DNA from: Lactobacillus hamsteri DSM 5661 = JCM 6256
Lineage (GTDB): Bacteria; Bacillota; Bacilli; Lactobacillales; Lactobacillaceae
NCBI RefSeq assembly: GCF_000615445.1
Contig: NZ_BALY01000005.1
Location: forward strand, 26,103-90,102
Direction: 5' to 3'
Length of the DNA: 64,000 bases
The position numbers and the translations under genes were made by a program. The number at the start of each line of letters is the position of its first letter. The stretch's first letter is position 1. This document shows, piece by piece, positions 45,148-52,953 of the stretch. The notes beneath the pieces are model-generated. The model was not told where the DNA came from. It worked only from the letters and a program-made list of their open reading frames with translations, and did not search any database.

Positions 45148-45918
45148 CTAATTAAGTTTAGTACCACAACTTGTACAGAATGAAGAACTAGCATCATTTT
45201 GGGCTCCACAATTTGGACAAAATTGACTAGTCATATTAGTGTCTGAGCCTGTTGAGCTGTCAACTTGAGCATCAGGAGCTGGATTAGGAATTGAAGCATT
45301 TGGTTGAGCTTGAGTATTATTTACTGGAGTATTAACAACTTGTTGATTTTGTGGAACTGAATTGTTATTTTGCATAGCATTAACAATTGCTTGAGTATTA
45401 GCAACAGATTGTGCATTTAAATCTTGAGTTTGCTTTGTATTTTGAATTCGTACATTTCTATCAATTTGGTAACCTGAAAGTGTTTGTGTTACCTTATCAG
45501 CAAATTCTCTAACCTTGCTTCCTTCAAAGAAAGGTACATCAATACTTTGTCTTACACCATTTCTTTCAAAAGATAATTGAGTTTTTATTCCTGACAAAAA
45601 CATTAAAATTCCAATAAGTGCAAGAATTAAACCACCAATACCGCTACTCTTCATTTCAGAAAAGCCACCTAAAGCAATAAGAACACCAAAAATCATTGCA
45701 CCCAATTTAAATGAGCTATTAGTTTCAACTTGAGAAACACCTTGTAAGGGAGTATTTTCACGTCTTTTACCTGCAGGGATCAAGCCAAACAATACAGTAT
45801 TGGGCATATCAATATGTAAGAAATTATTATCTACTGACATGCTTCCCTTTACCCAAAATGCTAATAAACTAACTGAAAACTTGTTATCTTCATTTGCTGA
45901 AATATTTGATTCTACCAT
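45148..45918 (-). CDS. Membrane protein with PH-like start and C-terminal zinc ribbon
   Basis: A 256-residue protein. Residues about 15-70 form a beta-rich PH-like region (LLAFWVKGSMSVDNNFLHIDMPN). Two hydrophobic helices lie near 70-115. A charged stretch (LSFERNGVRQSIDVPFFEG) and a Gln/Asn-rich linker follow. A zinc ribbon ends the protein (FCPNCGAQNDASSSFCTSCG, about 232-251). The placement of the ribbon at the C-terminus is opposite to its neighbours, but both lie on the cytoplasmic side. Last gene of a three-gene unit with 12-19 base gaps. Function unknown. Confidence 0.75.
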   Translation of the reverse strand: MVESNISANEDNKFSVSLLAFWVKGSMSVDNNFLHIDMPNTVLFGLIPAGKRRENTPLQGVSQVETNSSFKLGAMIFGVLIALGGFSEMKSSGIGGLILALIGILMFLSGIKTQLSFERNGVRQSIDVPFFEGSKVREFADKVTQTLSGYQIDRNVRIQNTKQTQDLNAQSVANTQAIVNAMQNNNSVPQNQQVVNTPVNNTQAQPNASIPNPAPDAQVDSSTGSDTNMTSQFCPNCGAQNDASSSFCTSCGTKLN

Positions 45919-45937
45919 TATATTTTCTCCCTAATCT

Positions 45938-47587
45938 TTAATCATCGTCGTCAGAACTTTCATCCTTAGAACTTAACATTTTACCCTTACCAATAGTCTT
46001 GATCTTTTGATCTGAACCATCTTTTTGGATAATTCCACCTTTGAATTCCATAACTTGTTTCTTAGTGGAATCACCATTATCAAAAGTATATGTAACCTTG
46101 AATACAACGCTGCAGCTATTGTCACCAGCAGGATAAATAGCTTCTACATCAACATCTGTATCCCAAGAATCGATATTATCGTTATCATCCCAACTCTTTT
46201 GTTGTTGTTTTAAATCAGAGTAATCCTTGTTGGTTGCACCATCTACGAATTCATCATCATTATCATCCGCATTGCGGAAAACATCACCAAGAAGTGATTC
46301 TGCATCATTTGTTGAAATGACGCCCTTCCACTTAGGCTTAACAATATAACCATCATCTGTCTTAGTTACATCATCGCTTGATTCATCGCTAGCATCGTCA
46401 CTGTAGTAGTTATCGTCATCATAACCACTACCTTCAAATGAACCAAAAGATGAGGCTAAGTCAGTTACATTTTCAGATTTAATATTCTTACCATCATTGT
46501 TATATAAAACATAGAGTTCCATATTACGAGTAATTGGGTAAGACTTAAACGTCGTTTCACCGTTACTATCCAATGTACCAACTTTTTTATCATTGATATA
46601 AACTACACCATTTGGAACACTCTTAACGCTGAATGTTTGAGTAGCAATATCCATATCTAAAGTCTTATTGCCCCAAATATTTGCAGTTGATGTTGCTGAC
46701 AAATTACGTCCTGCAACTTTTGACTTAACTACAACGTGATATTTACCTGGAAATACCAAACTAAGTTTTTTGTAGTATTTATCAGAATTACTACTTAACT
46801 TACCAATATTTTTACCATTTACAGTTACAACTGAATCGCTGTGATTAGTAACAATTTGAGGCTGATAAGTCTTAACTTTTAATTGATACTTAGGGAATAA
46901 TAACCAATAACGACCATTTTTAACTAATTGAATAGTTGAATTTCCCATACCTTGCTTAAGATTTGAATTAAGCTTAGTAACTGTTGGCTGGTGTTCCTTG
47001 TAATAATTTTGAAGTGGTTTAACAGTATCGTTGTTAACCTTCATCGTAGCATTATCAGCAGTAACATACTTACTAATATCTTGACTAGGATTAGTTAAAC
47101 CCGCAGTAATTCTATCAACTTGATTATTTAAACTGTAATAACTGCTACCCCAAGCATAAAATGCAATAAACGCAACTACCAAAACTCCAACTACAGAAAG
47201 AATAATTTTATTCTTTAAAGTCATAGGTTTATGTTGACGAACCGGAGCTTGATGCGCATTTACTGTATTATTTGTTGTAGAAGCTGCTGGCTGTTCTGGC
47301 ATTTTTTTGGTTTTTAAATTGTAGCCACAGTTTGAACAAAATTCTGCTTTAGGTTTTAAAGGATGACCGCAACTTGGACAGAAGATTTGAACCTTCTCTG
47401 TTTTTTCACTATCGTGTTTTTCATTAGTATGAGCAGGATTAACGGACAAATTGCTTGCAGCATTGGAAGAATCATCTTCTTTTTGTGCTACCTTATTTGT
47501 CTTCTTTGTTAAATTAAAACCACAATTCGGACAAAAATCTGCATTCGTTTTTAATTCCGTTCCACAATTTGGACAAAATTTCTTCAC
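45938..47587 (-). CDS. TcaA/YvbJ-family protein with two zinc ribbons
   Basis: A 549-residue membrane protein. Two zinc ribbons open it (FCPNCGTELKTNADFCPNCG, and FCPSCGHPLKPKAEFCSNCG near 57-76). One membrane helix lies near 115-135. The extracytoplasmic TcaA-like part follows: VDRITAGLTNPSQDISKYV, LLFPKYQLKVKTYQ, VTVNGKNIGKL and VVYINDKKVGTLDSNGE. An acidic tail contains WDDNDNIDSWDTDVDV. It parallels the protein at 30354-31616. The GTG at 47587 fits AGGGAG by 8 bases, better than the TTG at 47593. TcaA proteins influence wall synthesis and glycopeptide response. Middle gene of its unit. Confidence 0.85.
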   Translation of the reverse strand: MKKFCPNCGTELKTNADFCPNCGFNLTKKTNKVAQKEDDSSNAASNLSVNPAHTNEKHDSEKTEKVQIFCPSCGHPLKPKAEFCSNCGYNLKTKKMPEQPAASTTNNTVNAHQAPVRQHKPMTLKNKIILSVVGVLVVAFIAFYAWGSSYYSLNNQVDRITAGLTNPSQDISKYVTADNATMKVNNDTVKPLQNYYKEHQPTVTKLNSNLKQGMGNSTIQLVKNGRYWLLFPKYQLKVKTYQPQIVTNHSDSVVTVNGKNIGKLSSNSDKYYKKLSLVFPGKYHVVVKSKVAGRNLSATSTANIWGNKTLDMDIATQTFSVKSVPNGVVYINDKKVGTLDSNGETTFKSYPITRNMELYVLYNNDGKNIKSENVTDLASSFGSFEGSGYDDDNYYSDDASDESSDDVTKTDDGYIVKPKWKGVISTNDAESLLGDVFRNADDNDDEFVDGATNKDYSDLKQQQKSWDDNDNIDSWDTDVDVEAIYPAGDNSCSVVFKVTYTFDNGDSTKKQVMEFKGGIIQKDGSDQKIKTIGKGKMLSSKDESSDDDD

Positions 47588-47599
47588 TATCAAAACTCC

Positions 47600-48520
47600 C
47601 TAAAACATGCCGTTAAAACTACCGTGAATTAAATCTTGCACTTGACCGTAAACGGCATCCCCAAAGATTTTACTCAAAATAAACATTACTAGGAATTGAA
47701 TTACAACTACAATTAATAAGCCATAAAACTTATCTTGAACAGTTGGGGCAGAATCACCAGTAACAACGGCATAAACTGATAAACTGAAAATGACCATTGC
47801 AATACCAGCCAATGGAAGACCTAACTTTAACATATCTTCTGAGCCAATGATTAAGCAGACAAATGAAACCACATACAAAATTGCGGAAAGATTGCTACAA
47901 CTTACAATTCTGTTGATAAAGTCAAAAATATTTTCAGTTTGACCATAAACAAATTTGTGAGCATAATATCCAGCGGCAATCATCGCAGCAGCGATTAACA
48001 CTAAATATAAGAACAATTCAAACAATAATGATGTAGAGAAATTTGAAACAACGTTTTGTGCTGCTTCTCCCATATCTGAATTGCCGAATTGATTTTGAGC
48101 GTACTTATTGACGCAAATATATAATCCTAAGATAAGCAATACATTTTCAACAAGTAAGGTTACCCAACCATACCATCTTTCAGCGGTTTGCGTTTCAAAG
48201 GGATGCTTCCAAGAGTTTACAAACCATTGCCACATATTTGCTGCATTTTCAGAAATATTTGATTGTTGAGTTTGTGGTTGACTCATAGTTTGTTGAGCAA
48301 CTGTTGGTTGAGTCATTTGAGTAGCTTGACTTCTTCTTGTTTGAGTAACTGGAACTGTGGGTTGAGTTACTTGAGCTTGTGGTTGAACAGGCATTGTCGC
48401 TTGAGTTTGTTGTGCTTGAATTTCTGAATCAAGCGGAGTATTACGAATATCAGCTCCACAATTTGTACAAAAGTTTACATCCGGGCTCATCTTTGAGCCA
48501 CAATTAGGGCATGTTTTCAT
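47600..48520 (-). CDS. Zinc-ribbon protein with six membrane segments, Yip1-like
   Basis: A 306-residue protein. The zinc ribbon CPNCGSKMSPDVNFCTNCG is at the N-terminus, then a Gln/Thr-rich linker to about residue 90. WQWFVNSWKHPFETQTAERWYGWV begins the membrane part, which has about six helices to the end. This layout fits zinc-ribbon YIP1/DUF6574-like proteins of Firmicutes. The ATG at 48520 follows GGAGGAG; the in-frame TTG at 48535 overlaps that site. First gene of a three-gene unit with the TcaA-like gene 12 bases downstream. Confidence 0.8.
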   Translation of the reverse strand: MKTCPNCGSKMSPDVNFCTNCGADIRNTPLDSEIQAQQTQATMPVQPQAQVTQPTVPVTQTRRSQATQMTQPTVAQQTMSQPQTQQSNISENAANMWQWFVNSWKHPFETQTAERWYGWVTLLVENVLLILGLYICVNKYAQNQFGNSDMGEAAQNVVSNFSTSLLFELFLYLVLIAAAMIAAGYYAHKFVYGQTENIFDFINRIVSCSNLSAILYVVSFVCLIIGSEDMLKLGLPLAGIAMVIFSLSVYAVVTGDSAPTVQDKFYGLLIVVVIQFLVMFILSKIFGDAVYGQVQDLIHGSFNGMF

Positions 48521-48656
48521 TTCAGTCTCCTCCAAATATGCTTCCTTATGTTTTGACCTTATCTATTCTAGAATAAATTTCTTAATAAAAAAACAATAAT
48601 CTTAATTTTTGCTTATCATTTTATGCAAAATAGTTGATTTTTTAAGAAAAATATTT

Positions 48657-48776
48657 TTAGATCTTTGGATCAACATTAATAATTTTGAAGCAATCTGTAC
48701 GATTAGAAAACATGTCTTTAATTTGAGCAATTAATTTTACTTTGATAAAAATAATTGTATTAATAAATTTTTCCAT
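48657..48776 (-). CDS. Small ORF after leader copy 2
   Basis: A 39-codon frame from ATG at 48776 to TAA at 48657. The product begins MEKFINTIIFIKVKLIAQIKD and ends in KIINVDPKI. It is amphipathic and basic, with no signal. Its ribosome site AGAAAGAGG is paired in a hairpin just as in the SEC10-like gene. It may be a real small protein or the rest of a longer gene that was lost. No match is recognised. Confidence 0.45.
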   Translation of the reverse strand: MEKFINTIIFIKVKLIAQIKDMFSNRTDCFKIINVDPKI

Positions 48777-48783
48777 CAAAAAA

Positions 48784-48830
48784 ACCTCTTTCTAAATAAA
48801 TCAAAGTTAAGCGATTTAGATAGAGAAGAG
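48784..48830 (-). promoter_or_regulatory. Hairpin sequestering the ribosome site of the small ORF
   Basis: On the minus strand CCTCTTCTCTATCTAAATC pairs with GATTTATTTAGAAAGAGG around a 10-base loop. The second arm contains the ribosome site. It corresponds to the hairpin at 40367-40409 with different bases, a sign of conserved structure. Confidence 0.65.
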
Positions 48831-48845
48831 GTCACTAAAAATGAG

Positions 48846-49000
48846 CATAAAAAGAGCATTGAAACTAGTGAAGCTTCAATGCCTTATTTAAATATCATTA
48901 ATAAAAGGTAGATTGAGTCTTCTCTAACTTAAAAATCAGTATTAACTTTTTGTTTGAACACATTTATACTAATCTTTTTTGCTAGAGAAAGCAATGAAAT
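48846..49000 (-). ncRNA. Promoter and transcribed leader RNA element, copy 2
   Basis: TTGCTT, 17 bases and TAGTAT, then AAAT and GTGTTCAAACAAAAAG, mirrors copy 1. The transcript would run to the hairpin GCATTGAA...TTTCAATGC and CTTTTT at about 48846. A GAGAAG segment near the 5' end could pair with the CTTCTCTATCTAA of the downstream hairpin and so free the ribosome site (inference). Confidence 0.65.
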
Positions 49001-49003
49001 TTT

Positions 49004-50017
49004 TTAATTATTTCTACCAATAGCTCTTCCTATTGCTTCATTACGACCTTTATTTTTTTGAATTTGTTCCATTATTTGATCAATATCATTTTTATATGGA
49101 AGCCAAGTTTGAATAATCTTCTTCTTTGAAAGATGCTTTGTTTGTAATACTCCTGCTCCTCCATATTTCTTTACAATATCGTCACTATTTTCCGTGACTT
49201 TAAATTCAGCATAATGTGAAGTACTTAAGTTAGAAGCTATGCTAATATATTCACCATTTTTATAAAAGCCATTGATAAAATCGTCAGTTGGTACATCTTT
49301 ATCTGCAACATTATCCTTGGCTAAAATTTTTTTAGCTAAAGAAATTTTTCCTTGTGTAGTAGATGCTTCAAAACCATCTAAATATGCAGCAGTGATTAAT
49401 TCCAAATTATTAAATTCTTGCTTTTGTTTTGACGGACCATTACCATCAGCTTTATCACTATCATCAGAATCATTTTTAGTTGATGATGAATTGTTCTGAG
49501 AATTGCCGTCTTCACTAATATTCTTAGTCATTGCTTGAATTTTATTTTCAAATTGTGCAAAAGTTCTCTTCAATTCTGTCTTAGATGTCGTAGTCGTACC
49601 ATCGTTTTCAACCTTAACATCATCATTTTCTACAGTAACATCCACGCTACCGAATTTATTAGACAAGGTATAAGTATTAGCGGAATTCTTTTCCACCTTT
49701 AATGAACCGTCATCAAGATCTTCGCTTACATCAGTAACTAAATCTGAATTATTTTGGATATGACGACTTTGTACATAATTATCATGAGCATACGCCATGT
49801 AGCCCATTAACATCCACTCATCATTAGAATAATTGTCTTCTGATTTGCTACTTTGAGTATTTGAATGCTTAGTTCTTTGAATTTTTAGCCCTGTACTATT
49901 GCTTTGGTTTGTTTGAACAGTATCTTTATGAGCTTGATTAACATAAATTACCCCAAAACACACTAAGATAACCGCAATAGCGGCTACAATAATCCCAACT
50001 AACTTTTTATTCTTCAT
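49004..50017 (-). CDS. Membrane-anchored protein, divergent member of the YAH family
   Basis: A 337-residue protein with one N-terminal membrane helix (about 5-24) and no zinc ribbon. Residues about 60-160 hold a distant version of the shared domain: NDEWMLMGYMAYAHDNYVQ, then DGSLKVEKNSANTYTLSNKFGSVDV. A Ser/Asp linker leads to a C-terminal helical domain (about 200-337: LITAAYLDGFEAS, GGAGVLQTKHLSKKKIIQTWLPYKND). The tail ends in GRAIGRNN. It follows the zinc-ribbon gene by 12 bases and is probably co-transcribed. Function unknown. Confidence 0.7.
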   Translation of the reverse strand: MKNKKLVGIIVAAIAVILVCFGVIYVNQAHKDTVQTNQSNSTGLKIQRTKHSNTQSSKSEDNYSNDEWMLMGYMAYAHDNYVQSRHIQNNSDLVTDVSEDLDDGSLKVEKNSANTYTLSNKFGSVDVTVENDDVKVENDGTTTTSKTELKRTFAQFENKIQAMTKNISEDGNSQNNSSSTKNDSDDSDKADGNGPSKQKQEFNNLELITAAYLDGFEASTTQGKISLAKKILAKDNVADKDVPTDDFINGFYKNGEYISIASNLSTSHYAEFKVTENSDDIVKKYGGAGVLQTKHLSKKKIIQTWLPYKNDIDQIMEQIQKNKGRNEAIGRAIGRNN

Positions 50018-50029
50018 TTTCCTCTCCCG

Positions 50030-51076
50030 TTACTCTTCACCATCATCGTCTGAATCAACTTGTGAACCATCTCTTAATTGATCAGCTAAATTATCAACTT
50101 CTTCTTTTTGCTGAGAAGTTGAGTAATATTTGTTAATTACATCTGATAAATTGAAACGTTTAGTTCTAATCGGCGCTTCAGCTGCAGCTTTACCGTGATT
50201 TTCTGCATATTCCACATCAGCATATTTAATTACCAATGAATTACCATCTTGTTTATAGAATAAACTAGCTCCTGCACCAGCTCCTCCAGCTAAAATTTCC
50301 GAAAAACCGTCTTGCTCATTTTCTGAATAATTAGGCATGGGATGCGATAATTTAGGTAACTGAATAGCATCTTTAACAAATTGAGGTGAATGTAACCTCG
50401 CAGCTAAAATTCCTAACTGACGATTAGTCAATTCAACCTTGTTTATCTTATTCAAAGTTTGTAAGTCTTGCTTTTTAACTTCTTTATAAGCATCAGTTGT
50501 TTTAACTCTACCTAATTCTTTTCGACCATCTGCCAAAATTAAATCAGACTTGCTATTTTCCTTATCATTATCTGTAGTAAAAACAGCCCGCTTGTTAATT
50601 ACGTAAACATAATTATCGCCTTTGGCCGTGATTGTTGAATCACCAATCGTATACTTCTTATAGCGTTCAACATCAACATTACCATTCATAGCTTCTTGAT
50701 AAGTTTTATTCCAAGCTTCATTATCTCGATAATGTAAGTGAGCATAAGTAATCGTTAATCCTGCCAAGCGACGTTTTGACATTTTATCCACAGTTGCTTG
50801 AACTTCTTGATTATCTTTATGCCACTTATACGCATATGTTCCACCACCCACAACTAGTAGTGCAACAATTATACTAAGAATAAGCCATTTTTTACTTTTT
50901 CTCGGACGCGCATTCGCGACAACTTGAGTATTAATAGTCTGAGATTGCGGTTGAGCCTGCATTAATTGACTATTGTTCACAGCTTGCGGACGATTTACCA
51001 AGTTTTGACCACAAGATGAACAAAATTTTTCATCAGGATCCACAGGTTTTCCACAATTTGGACAAAATCTTTTCAT
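50030..51076 (-). CDS. Zinc-ribbon membrane protein with YAH-type extracytoplasmic domain
   Basis: A 348-residue protein. The zinc ribbon FCPNCGKPVDPDEKFCSSCG occupies residues 4-23. A Gln/Asn linker and one membrane helix (about 65-83) follow. The shared domain spans about 100-210 (RRLAGLTITYAHLHYRDNEAW, MNGNVDVERYKKYTIGD, YVYVINKRAVFTTD). The C-terminal part (about 230-348) contains SEILAGGAGAGASLFYKQDGN. It starts a two-gene unit, and TGGAGTG is the ribosome site. Architecture matches the protein at 40597-41850. Function unknown. Confidence 0.75.
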   Translation of the reverse strand: MKRFCPNCGKPVDPDEKFCSSCGQNLVNRPQAVNNSQLMQAQPQSQTINTQVVANARPRKSKKWLILSIIVALLVVGGGTYAYKWHKDNQEVQATVDKMSKRRLAGLTITYAHLHYRDNEAWNKTYQEAMNGNVDVERYKKYTIGDSTITAKGDNYVYVINKRAVFTTDNDKENSKSDLILADGRKELGRVKTTDAYKEVKKQDLQTLNKINKVELTNRQLGILAARLHSPQFVKDAIQLPKLSHPMPNYSENEQDGFSEILAGGAGAGASLFYKQDGNSLVIKYADVEYAENHGKAAAEAPIRTKRFNLSDVINKYYSTSQQKEEVDNLADQLRDGSQVDSDDDGEE

Positions 51077-51167
51077 TCATTCACTCCATCTATATCTTCT
51101 TCTCCAAAAATTTCATTACTAAGTATAATATTATCTTCAAATCTGTGCAGAAATATTTTTCCAAATA

Positions 51168-51199
51168 AAAAACTGCTCTAAAAAGAGCAGCCTTTTTAT
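51168..51199 (-). terminator. Rho-independent terminator after the small secreted protein gene
   Basis: On the minus strand GCTGCTCT, TTTTT and AGAGCAG are followed by TTTTTTATTT, overlapping the stop codon region. Confidence 0.85.
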
Positions 51200-51717
51200 T
51201 TACGATAATAATTGCCTTCAAATTCAGGATTTAAATAGCGAATTGTATTTTTGGTATTTTGACGTAACACAAAACTCCCCTCAACATCTAATAACCATCC
51301 CAACTTAAAGAAGATTTCTTTTGAGCCATCCTTACGAGCTCCAACCCAGCGATGCTTGTTAGCATACTTATTTGCTTTAACCTCAATATTTGTATGATAA
51401 GCTTTATCAAAATATTTCTCATTCATATAATAGAGATTCCATTTTCCTGTATAACTTTCCCCATCATGTTTTTTCTGTGGCGTAAGAGTTACAGTATGTG
51501 CAGTAAGTTTTATCTTTTTATAAGTACTTCTCTTTGCTTTTGATACCCAAGTTCCACGCATGCTTTTTGGAATAGTAAATTTACTGCCTCGACCATATTT
51601 TGTTACCAAACTTACGGCTTCAACTTTATTACTATGAATTGAACAAATAGATAATGCTGAAAATACAACTAAAAGCGTAGCAATAATTAAGCTAATATTC
51701 TTTTTAAAATTATTCAT
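51196..51717 (-). CDS. Small secreted protein with G-x-W motif (lipocalin-like, inferred)
   Basis: A 173-residue exported protein. The signal peptide ends near residue 34 (KVEA). The mature part begins YGRGSKFTIPKSMRGTWVSK and continues as alternating beta strands rich in Lys and Tyr (KIKLTAHTVTLTPQ, GKWNLYYMNEKYF). The IP-x-x-x-x-G-x-W opening also occurs in the protein at 58313-58702 and in the C-terminal domain of that at 41870-42946. A lipocalin-like barrel is possible. It lies next to the zinc-ribbon cluster but has its own terminator. Confidence 0.75.
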   Translation of the reverse strand: MNNFKKNISLIIATLLVVFSALSICSIHSNKVEAVSLVTKYGRGSKFTIPKSMRGTWVSKAKRSTYKKIKLTAHTVTLTPQKKHDGESYTGKWNLYYMNEKYFDKAYHTNIEVKANKYANKHRWVGARKDGSKEIFFKLGWLLDVEGSFVLRQNTKNTIRYLNPEFEGNYYRK

Positions 51718-51725
51718 TTTTTCTC

Positions 51726-51753
51726 CCTAAAAAACTGCTCCAAAAAGAGCAGT
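51726..51753 (-). terminator. Rho-independent terminator after galU
   Basis: On the minus strand AAACTGCTC, TTTTT and GGAGCAGTTTTTT form stem and T run, about 20 bases after the galU stop. Confidence 0.85.
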
Positions 51754-51771
51754 TTCCATACATCAATATCT

Positions 51772-52664
51772 TTATTTCTTATCTTCTTTTTCAAGCTTCT
51801 TGCCAAGATCAATAATGTACTTGCGCAATGCATCCCTAGTTTGTGGGTGTTTCAAACCATATTGAATTGAAGTTTCAAGGTAGCCTTCCTTGTTACCAAC
51901 ATCATGACGTTGACCATCAAAGACATGAGCAAATACGCGTTGTGTCTTGTTCATTGTATCAATTGCATCAGTTAATTGAATTTCGCCACCACGACCTGGT
52001 TTTTGATTTTCAAGAATATCAAAAATTTCTGGAGTTAACAAGTAACGACCAATAATAGCGAAATCACTTGGCGCGTCCTTAACGGCAGGCTTTTCTACAA
52101 ATTTCTTAACATTGTAAAGCTTATCATCAATCTTGCCTTCAGGAGCAATAACGCCGTACTTAGAAACTTCTTCATGAGGAACCTTCATAACGGCAATTGT
52201 AGAAGCATGGGTCTTCTCATAATCATTCATCAATTGCTTAGTCAAAGGAATCTTGTCATCCATCAAGTCATCACCAAGCATGACAACGAATGGTTCATCA
52301 GCAACAAAACTGCGTGCGCGGTAAATCGCATCTCCAAGTCCAGCTGGGTGTGGTTGACGCGTAAAGTATAAATTAACGCCAAGATCAGTAATGTCTTGTG
52401 TTAACTTAAGAAGTTCATCCTTACCCGTTGCAGCCAAGTCTTGTTCAAGTTCTGGATTAGCATCAAAGTGATCTTCGATAGAACGCTTTGACTTTCCAGT
52501 AACGATCAAAATATCTTCGATTCCTGACTTCTTAGCTTCTTCAACGATAAATTGAATAGTTGGTTTATCAACAATTGGTAACATTTCCTTAGGCATAGCT
52601 TAGTAGCAGGCAAAAAGCGAGTACCAAGTCCGGCTGCAGGAATAACAGCTTTTCTAACTTTCAT
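51772..52664 (-). pseudogene. galU: UTP-glucose-1-phosphate uridylyltransferase gene with a one-base frameshift
   Basis: From the ATG at 52664 the frame reads [21 protein letters not shown], the nucleotide-binding loop, then shifts. The rest ([44 protein letters not shown]) is intact in the next frame down to 51772. The sequence has AAGCTATG where AAGGCTATG would keep the frame, so one G of a GG pair is missing near 52599-52603. GalU makes UDP-glucose for glycolipids, teichoic acid and polysaccharides. All other parts are full length (297 residues when repaired). Without repair the enzyme would lack its UTP loop. A sequence error is plausible because the gene is usually important. Confidence 0.9.
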
Positions 52665-52855
52665 AAATTTTAACCTTCCCTCGCTAAAAGCGAAAACTTA
52701 TACGTTTATTCTACCAGAAAATTAATCCATCCACTTCACCCATTTATCATGCCAAATATTAAAAAATCCCAACACTCAAAATTGCCAATTTTCAACTTTT
52801 TTGACGAGTTTCTTCCTATATATTAAAAGCATTTCATAGCGATGTGCAAATATGC

Positions 52856-52892
52856 AGAAAAACTGCTTAGAAATATATTCCAAGCAGTTTCA
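52856..52892 (-). terminator. Rho-independent terminator after murR
   Basis: On the minus strand GAAACTGCTTGGAA and TTTCTAAGCAGTTTTTC form the stem, about 60 bases beyond the murR stop. The rest of 52665-52953 shows only the galU promoter region. Confidence 0.75.
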
Positions 52893-52953
52893 ACTCTATA
52901 ATCTTTTCTATTGATAACATCCATTAGCCGTTTAAGGTTAACCAAACAAATAA

